DNA of 9,843 nt from assembly GCA_008636095.1 (NCBI GenBank), contig VSJD01000102.1:1-9843 (forward strand), in the 5' to 3' direction. The notes below the pieces were generated by a model. That model saw only the letters and a list, made by a program, of their open reading frames with translations, was not told the DNA's origin and did not search any database. Positions 5,675 through 9,843 of this stretch are shown here, one piece after another. How positions within the stretch are numbered: position 1 is the first letter of the stretch; every line of letters starts with the position of its first letter. Origin of the DNA: Kiritimatiellota bacterium. Its GTDB lineage: Bacteria > Verrucomicrobiota > Kiritimatiellia > JAAZAB01. The translations under genes were made by a program, and so were the position numbers.

Positions 5675-7276
5675 TTGGACAAAAAAAAGATCATACGCTC
5701 GGCCGGCGTGGTTGGTTTTTTCATTTTACTCAGCCGCGTCTTTGGCCTGGTCCGTGAAATGGCCATGGCCGCGTTTTTTGGCAGTTCGCTTGCCATGGAT
5801 GCCTTCGTCGTGGCCTTCCGAATTCCCAACCTCTTTCGCAGTTTGTTCGGCGAAGGGGCTCTATCTGCAGCGTTTGTGCCGGTTTTCACTGAAACCCTGG
5901 AAAAACAGGGCCGCGAAAAAGTCTGGCCGTTTGCCGCCAACATGTTCTCGTTCCTGAGCCTGACGCTTGCCGCACTCGTGGCGACGGGAATTCTGCTGGC
6001 TTCCCTGGCGCTCGTAATCATGCCGCTCAGTCCGCGGATCGTATTGATTCTTGATCTCCTCCGGATCATGTTGCCTTACATGTTCTTCATTTGCCTCACG
6101 GCGTTTTTCTCGGCGATCCTCAATTCCCTGCGGCGTTTCATGCTCCCGGCAGCCACCCCCGTGGCCATGAACATTATCATGATCGCCGTTCTGTTCCTCG
6201 TCTGCCCCTTCTTGCCGGCCTCAGGGGATTGGCGCATTAAGGCGGTAGCCTGGAGTGTCGTCGCCGCCGGCATCATCCAAGTCATCATGCAGTTACCCCA
6301 GTTGGCCCAGTACGGGTTCCGCGTGCGCCTCTCGATGGACTGGCGGGATCAGCGTGTACGGCGCGTTTTGCAATTAATGGGGACTACCATCATCGGGGTC
6401 GGTGTCACGCAGGTGAATGTGCAACTCAATTCGATCGTGGCCGTCCTGATCGGACCGGGGAGTCCTTCCTATCTGTATTATGCCGAACGACTGATTTATC
6501 TTCCCCTGGGTATTTTTGCCACGGCACTGGGCACAATTCTACTGCCGACTTTTTCCGGTCACATGACGCAAGGACGGACCGATCTTATCCGCGACACATT
6601 AAACCATTCACTGCGCCAACTGATGTTTATCATGCTGCCGGTTGCCGTGGGCATGTTCGTGCTGGCCAAACCCATTGTGCGGCTGGTGTATGAACGCGGC
6701 GCTTTTTCGGCCTTTTCCACCGATATGACCACGCTGGCCGTCCAGTGTTATGCGCCCGGCCTGGTCGTGTTCAGTCTGCTGAAAGTGCTGATCCCTGTAT
6801 TTTACGCCCAACAGGACATGAAAACACCGATGAAAATCGGCTTGGCCTGCACCGCGCTGAACGTGGCACTGATGCTGATTCTCATGTGGCCGATGAAACA
6901 CGCCGGCATCGCACTGGCCACGGTACTTTCTTCGGGTGTCCAGGTCGTGATCATGGGTGTCCTCGTGCACCGGCGCCTCGGTTCGCCAGGCTGGCGCAAC
7001 ATTTTCAGCGCCGTGGGCCGGATGGCGGTAGCCGCCGCCGTCATGGCGCTGGCGGCGCTTTGGGTGTATCATGGTCTCCAGCCCGACTCCCCGCAGATTT
7101 GGGCCTGGCTGAGCGCCCAGCACGGACTGCTCCGGCAACTTGTGCCGCTCGGACTTAGTGTAGCCGCCGCTGTCCTGGTCTATGGTGCGGCCGCGGCCGC
7201 CTGCCAATGTTCCGAACTGGGCGAATTCTGGGCAGCGCTCCGCCATCGAAGCACGGCCAAGCCGGAAGACAGATGA
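5675..7276 (+). CDS. murJ: Lipid II flippase MurJ (MviN family)
   Basis: MurJ flips lipid II, the lipid-linked peptidoglycan precursor, across the inner membrane. The protein is 533 residues and almost entirely hydrophobic, consistent with the family's 14 transmembrane helices (MOP superfamily). The family signature is clear: 'SRVFGLVREMAMAAFFG' (20-36, with Arg21 and Arg27 in the place of E. coli Arg18 and Arg24), 'MDAFVVAFRIPNLFRSLFGE' (41-60) and 'GALSAAFVPVF' (61-71). The start is TTG, supported by GGAGG 10 nt upstream. The gene follows the LPS genes in the same direction after a 194-bp gap filled with palindromes, so it may or may not share their transcript. Its TGA stop lies inside a GACRGAC heptamer array, and the polar tail 'RHRSTAKPEDR' runs into that repeat. 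Confidence 0.95.
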   Translation: MDKKKIIRSAGVVGFFILLSRVFGLVREMAMAAFFGSSLAMDAFVVAFRIPNLFRSLFGEGALSAAFVPVFTETLEKQGREKVWPFAANMFSFLSLTLAALVATGILLASLALVIMPLSPRIVLILDLLRIMLPYMFFICLTAFFSAILNSLRRFMLPAATPVAMNIIMIAVLFLVCPFLPASGDWRIKAVAWSVVAAGIIQVIMQLPQLAQYGFRVRLSMDWRDQRVRRVLQLMGTTIIGVGVTQVNVQLNSIVAVLIGPGSPSYLYYAERLIYLPLGIFATALGTILLPTFSGHMTQGRTDLIRDTLNHSLRQLMFIMLPVAVGMFVLAKPIVRLVYERGAFSAFSTDMTTLAVQCYAPGLVVFSLLKVLIPVFYAQQDMKTPMKIGLACTALNVALMLILMWPMKHAGIALATVLSSGVQVVIMGVLVHRRLGSPGWRNIFSAVGRMAVAAAVMALAALWVYHGLQPDSPQIWAWLSAQHGLLRQLVPLGLSVAAAVLVYGAAAAACQCSELGEFWAALRHRSTAKPEDR

Positions 7277-7335
7277 CAGACGACGGACGACAGCCTGCCC
7301 TGCGAAGCCTTGGCGAAGCAGGGACGCCGGACGCC
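7268..7335. repeat. Composite repeat: heptamers, GC hairpin, heptamers
   Basis: Four heptamers in phase (GACAGAT 7268-7274, GACAGAC 7275-7281, GACGGAC 7282-7288, GACAGCC 7289-7295) overlap the murJ stop (7274-7276). A hairpin follows: CCCTGC (7298-7303) pairs with GCAGGG (7318-7323), with an inner GCC-TT-GGC stem (7307-7314) and a symmetrical GAA/GAA internal loop. It contains GGCGAAGC (7312-7319). The element closes with two copies of GGACGCC (7322-7335). The plan is the same as at 721-781. Confidence 0.75.
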
Positions 7336-7371
7336 AGAAAGCTGCCGGCTGTTGACCATAGACTTCAGCCC

Positions 7372-7384
7372 GAACAAATTGTTC
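7372..7384. promoter_or_regulatory. Small palindrome upstream of uvrC, possible operator
   Basis: GAACAA-A-TTGTTC, 6-bp perfect arms, 43 nt before the uvrC start. It recalls the GAAC-N4-GTTC LexA (DinR) box of some bacteria, but the spacer is 5 nt instead of 4. uvrC would be a plausible SOS target. A chance palindrome is equally possible. Confidence 0.25.
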
Positions 7385-7387
7385 TTA

Positions 7388-7422
7388 CTGATCTCTGATT
7401 TCTGATCTCTGACCTCTGATTA
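7388..7422 (+). repeat. Heptamer array, 5 x CTGAYYT, before uvrC
   Basis: CTGATCT, CTGATTT, CTGATCT, CTGACCT, CTGATTA: five units in perfect 7-bp phase, ending 5 nt before the uvrC ATG. The array occupies the place where a Shine-Dalgarno site would be; none is visible. Confidence 0.85.
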
Positions 7423-7427
7423 AAACC

Positions 7428-8972
7428 ATGCTCCCCGACATCATCAAACGCAAACTGCGGGAATTACCGGACAAGCCGGGCTGTTACCTGATGCGCGACC
7501 GGCATGGCCGGATTATCTACGTCGGCAAGGCCGCTTCCCTGCGCCACCGGGTTCGGTCTTATTTTCACCGCGCCACGCTGAACCGGGCCGACCCCAAGAT
7601 CCGGGGCTTAGTCAAAAGCATTGCCGACCTGGATATCATCGTCCTGCGCAGTGAGGCGGACGCCATCCTGACCGAAGGCAAGCTGATCAAGGATTACCGG
7701 CCGCGCTATAACACGCTCTTCAAGGACGATAAACGCTTTCCGCTCCTGCGCATCGAACGCAACCAGCCGTTCCCGCGCATCCGGCTGTGCCGCTTTCAAC
7801 GCAACGACGGCGCCTCCTATTTTGGGCCTTACACCTCCTCGGCCGCGGCGCGCGCGGCGCTGGAATTCGTGGAAAAACATTATGGCTTGCGTAAATGCGC
7901 GCCGCTCATACCCGGAGCAAGCCATCATACACACTGCATTAACGATATCGTTCGGTTCTGTGCCGCGCCCTGTATCGGCAAAACGACACCGGCTGAATAC
8001 CGCCGGCGGGTTGAGCAAGCCTGTGCCTTCCTGAGCGGCGAACTTCCCGCCGTGCTCAAGGAAATGCAATCCGCCATGGAAGCGGCGGCCCAGGCTCTGA
8101 ATTTCGAGAAGGCCGCCGCCCTGCGCGATACCTTGCGCCTCCTGCGCCTGGCGGTAAAACAGCGCGCCCATATTGGCCGCTCCTCCGGTCGGGATGCCGA
8201 CTCCAATCGGGAGTCCGAATCCGGACGGGAGGCCGACTCCAGTCGGGATACCGACACCAGTCGGGATACCGACACCGGTCGGGTAGCCGACACCGGCCGG
8301 GCGGGCATACAGGTTCTTGGAAAAACGCTGGGGCTTAACCGGCCTCCGCGCTTGATTGAAGCCTACGACATTTCCAATATCTCCGGCACACTGGCGGTCG
8401 GTAGTCTGGTCGTGGCAGTGGACGGCATTCCAAAGCCCGCGCGGTACCGCCGGTTCCGGATCAAGACCCTGCAGACCGCTGACGATGCCCGCATGCTGGC
8501 CGAAGTCATCCGCCGCCGGTTTGTGCGGTTAAAGCAGGAAGGCACGCACCTTCCGAACCTCGTGCTCGTGGATGGCGGACTCATCCAACTGCGCGCCGCC
8601 GAAGCTGAGTTGGCCGCTCTGGGCCTCGCCGAAATTTCCGTAGCCGGGTTGGCAAAACGGTTTGAAAAAATTTTCTTTGGCCGGCGGATACTGGTATTGA
8701 CCGCCGATTCACCCGCGCTGAAAGTGCTTCAGCGCCTGCGGGACGAAGCTCACCGGTTTGCGTTGACTTATCACCGGAAATTGCGCGCCCAGCGCATCCG
8801 GGAATCCCGGCTGGACGATATCCCCGGCATTGGCGCCATCCGCAAACAGGCGCTTTTGCACCATTTCGGCTCCGTCGCCCGCCTGGCCCGCGCCCCCGAA
8901 TCGGCTATTGCCGAGTTACACGGCGTCGGCCCGGCCCTGGCGCATTTGATCAAGCAGGCGCTTTCCGGATAA
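7428..8972 (+). CDS. uvrC: Excinuclease ABC subunit C, short form with internal hexapeptide repeat
   Basis: UvrC makes the 3' and 5' incisions beside a UvrB-marked DNA lesion. Domains in order: GIY-YIG nuclease (about 14-95; 'GCY' 18-20, 'YVG' 31-33, Arg39, Glu83), four Cys in the family's Fe-S arrangement (157, 170, 178, 182), the UVR motif that binds UvrB (about 205-240), the RNase H-like endonuclease with its triad Asp314 ('EAYDIS'), Asp382 ('LVDGG') and His442 ('DEAHRF'), and tandem helix-hairpin-helix (about 461-512). All catalytic residues are present, so both cuts should be possible. At 514 residues it is shorter than the usual 590-620: the roughly 100 residues between UVR and the RNase H domain are missing, and a repeat [GSN]R[DE]x[DE][ST] sits there (254-291). 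No ribosome site is seen; a heptamer array ends 5 nt before the ATG. Confidence 0.93.
   Translation: MLPDIIKRKLRELPDKPGCYLMRDRHGRIIYVGKAASLRHRVRSYFHRATLNRADPKIRGLVKSIADLDIIVLRSEADAILTEGKLIKDYRPRYNTLFKDDKRFPLLRIERNQPFPRIRLCRFQRNDGASYFGPYTSSAAARAALEFVEKHYGLRKCAPLIPGASHHTHCINDIVRFCAAPCIGKTTPAEYRRRVEQACAFLSGELPAVLKEMQSAMEAAAQALNFEKAAALRDTLRLLRLAVKQRAHIGRSSGRDADSNRESESGREADSSRDTDTSRDTDTGRVADTGRAGIQVLGKTLGLNRPPRLIEAYDISNISGTLAVGSLVVAVDGIPKPARYRRFRIKTLQTADDARMLAEVIRRRFVRLKQEGTHLPNLVLVDGGLIQLRAAEAELAALGLAEISVAGLAKRFEKIFFGRRILVLTADSPALKVLQRLRDEAHRFALTYHRKLRAQRIRESRLDDIPGIGAIRKQALLHHFGSVARLARAPESAIAELHGVGPALAHLIKQALSG
8187..8301. repeat. In-frame tandem repeat, six 18-bp units, in uvrC
   Basis: Units start at 8187, 8205, 8223, 8241, 8259 and 8277, with a seventh partial copy at 8295. 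Units 4 and 5 are identical (AGTCGGGATACCGACACC). Each unit carries a palindrome of the type GTCGG-N4-CCGAC, and adjoining units form further palindromes such as CCGACT-CC-AGTCGG. The array is in frame and encodes hexapeptides (GRDADS, NRESES, GREADS, SRDTDT, SRDTDT, GRVADT). Some base changes between units keep the acidic/Ser/Thr pattern. Confidence 0.92.
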
Positions 8973-9095
8973 CGGGGTAAATAAGTAAACGCCCAATGTC
9001 GGAGAACGTCTCGCGCACCGCAGGACAAGCTCACAAACCGGTCCGGGGTAATTCAGGAAAAACAGGGCACGAGCGATATGGCGGACAAATACCTA

Positions 9096-9124
9096 TTGAC
9101 AAAACATGCGTTACAGCGTATGTT
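9096..9124 (+). promoter_or_regulatory. Sigma70-type promoter of the toxin-antitoxin operon
   Basis: TTGACA (9096-9101), 17 nt, TATGTT (9119-9124). The -35 box is a perfect match, the spacing is ideal and the -10 box matches 4 of 6. It lies 45 nt before the antitoxin start. The rest of the gap after uvrC (8973-9095) shows nothing I can name, and no terminator. Confidence 0.7.
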
Positions 9125-9129
9125 TTGTC
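9098..9129. promoter_or_regulatory. Palindromic operator over the toxin-antitoxin promoter
   Basis: GACAAAACAT (9098-9107) and ATGTTTTGTC (9120-9129) are perfect 10-bp inverted arms. Counting inward, 12 of 13 positions pair around the 6-nt centre TTACAG. The palindrome covers most of the -35 box and the whole -10 box, so a bound dimer would block RNA polymerase. This is the expected layout for autorepression by a Phd/YefM antitoxin. Confidence 0.75.
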
Positions 9130-9151
9130 GTATTACAAAGACCACACGAGC

Positions 9152-9160
9152 AAGGAGGAA
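9152..9160 (+). promoter_or_regulatory. Shine-Dalgarno site of the antitoxin
   Basis: AAGGAGGAA, a strong site, lies 8 nt before the ATG at 9169. It rules out the longer in-frame start at 9106, which would lie inside the operator. Confidence 0.75.
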
Positions 9161-9168
9161 ATGCGCTT

Positions 9169-9444
9169 ATGAGCAAAATTATTTCCATGCAGGACATGCG
9201 TCTCTCGCTGGCGAGCATCGCCAATCGGGTTCAGGCCGGCGAAACATTTATTGTCGTCCGCAGTTCGAAACCGGTATTTAAGATCATTCCGCCTTTCGAA
9301 AAGACCAAGCTCTCCGGCAGGCGCCTTGGGTCATTGGCGGAAATCACGGACAAGTTGGATGCGGTCGAGGCTTCCTATGATCTCTCCGCAGACGACCTGG
9401 ACGGGATCATTCATGAAGCCCACGCGGAATATGGAAGAAAATGA
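9169..9444 (+). CDS. Phd/YefM-like antitoxin
   Basis: A 91-residue protein with the antitoxin layout: an N-terminal DNA-binding dimer domain ('MQDMRLSLASIANRVQAGETFIVV', about 7-30, and 'KPVFKIIPP', 34-42, matching the Phd pattern of helix, 'v..Ge.i.v.r..kpva.i.p'), then a charged C-terminal part (about 55-91, rich in Asp and Glu) that should wrap and block the toxin. It is expected to neutralise the PIN nuclease encoded next and to repress the operon through the palindrome at 9098-9129. The stop overlaps the toxin start as ATGA, so translation is probably coupled. The start at 9169 is set by the strong AAGGAGG site. No other Phd-type signature residues can be checked without alignment. Confidence 0.85.
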   Translation: MSKIISMQDMRLSLASIANRVQAGETFIVVRSSKPVFKIIPPFEKTKLSGRRLGSLAEITDKLDAVEASYDLSADDLDGIIHEAHAEYGRK

Positions 9445-9843
9445 AACGCGTTGTGTGCGATACGAACGTGATTCTTTCAGGCATGCTCTGGAACGGCGCG
9501 CCGCGGCAGATGTTGACCCGCATCGAACAAGGCAAACACACCCTTTTCACAAGCCGCGTTCTGCTGGATGAACTCGATCGGGTTCTGAGATACCCCAAGT
9601 TCACAACCATATTCGCAAAGGCCGGCTTGGGCCGTCAGGACATCCTCCGTTGGATGGTGCGGAATTCGACCATCGTCATGTCCAAGCCCCTCGATCATCC
9701 AGTCATTCTGGCCGACCCGAGCGACGACTGCGTTCTGGCTTGTGCTGTATCGGCCTCGGTAGAGGCGGTAGTTTCCGGTGACAAACATCTTCTCGATATC
9801 CATTCGTTCCGGGGAATTCCAATTCTGACTACAAGCCGGTTTC
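9441..9843 (+). CDS. PIN-domain toxin (COG1569-like), 3' end cut by the window
   Basis: The frame is open for 134 codons to the window's end. The protein begins 'MKRVVCDTNVILSGMLW', the standard opening of PIN-family toxins of the COG1569 type. The acidic metal-binding residues of the PIN nuclease are present: Asp7 (CDTN), Glu44 (LLDELDRVL), Asp96 (DPSDD, 92-96) and Asp114 (SGDKHLL). Such toxins are Mg-dependent RNases that arrest growth when freed from their antitoxin. The usual length is about 135-150 residues and 'GIPILTTSRF' resembles the normal C-terminus, so only a few residues are probably missing. It overlaps the antitoxin gene by 4 bp. All active-site residues are intact, so it is likely functional. 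Its RNA target is unknown. Confidence 0.88.
   Translation, partial: MKRVVCDTNVILSGMLWNGAPRQMLTRIEQGKHTLFTSRVLLDELDRVLRYPKFTTIFAKAGLGRQDILRWMVRNSTIVMSKPLDHPVILADPSDDCVLACAVSASVEAVVSGDKHLLDIHSFRGIPILTTSRF

Noticed and set aside
8187..8301. CRISPR array
   Set aside because: Units are contiguous, 18 bp long, without unique spacers, and lie in frame inside uvrC; there are no cas genes.
7428..8972. uvrC as a pseudogene because of its length and repeat
   Set aside because: The frame is intact, and both nuclease active sites, the Cys cluster, UVR and HhH motifs are kept.
8973..9095. Small gene or tRNA after uvrC
   Set aside because: I found no ribosome site with a plausible frame and no cloverleaf-like pairing.
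9106..9168. Longer antitoxin start at 9106
   Set aside because: This start lies inside the promoter/operator palindrome and has no ribosome site, whereas 9169 follows AAGGAGGAA.

Overview
The window (about 57-58% G+C by eye) reads as a chromosomal segment of a Gram-negative bacterium. It carries lipid A and LPS-core genes (lpxK, a waaF-type heptosyltransferase, a WaaE-type glycosyltransferase), the lipid II flippase murJ and the repair nuclease uvrC. A short-form alanyl-tRNA synthetase, the extended N-terminus of LpxK and many heptamer and palindromic repeats between genes suggest an uncultured PVC-related or candidate-phylum lineage (Omnitrophota, Kiritimatiellota or Lentisphaerota type). 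That placement is inference; no marker here fixes the phylum.

Layout: 1-702 is the 3' part of alaS, without the usual C-terminal C-Ala region. Convergent to it at 711-1823 is an unnamed gene that looks like a galactose-mutarotase-fold (DUF6786-like) protein. Positions 1824-2199 hold no gene, but do hold a 91-bp palindromic element and a possible promoter. From 2200 onward all genes are on the + strand: lpxK overlapping waaF (2200-4444), a family 2 glycosyltransferase (4650-5480), murJ (5675-7276) and uvrC (7428-8972). At the right edge is a type II toxin-antitoxin pair: a Phd/YefM-like antitoxin (9169-9444) and a PIN-domain toxin running off the window, behind a promoter overlapped by a large palindromic operator.

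The genes from lpxK to murJ form an envelope cluster: LpxK phosphorylates the lipid A disaccharide, the two glycosyltransferases extend the core sugars, and MurJ flips the peptidoglycan precursor. UvrC (nucleotide excision repair) follows without an obvious functional link.

The most unusual signal is the repeat content. Two housekeeping proteins carry in-frame tandem arrays of small palindromic units between domains: four 15-bp units in waaF and six 18-bp units in uvrC, the latter where a normal UvrC has about 100 residues of other sequence. Between genes there are heptamer arrays, two of them overlapping stop codons, and two composites built as heptamers, a GC-rich hairpin containing GGCGAAGC, then heptamers. 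Together these look like several families of small palindromic or heptameric repeats that spread through this genome and sometimes settled inside genes in frame.
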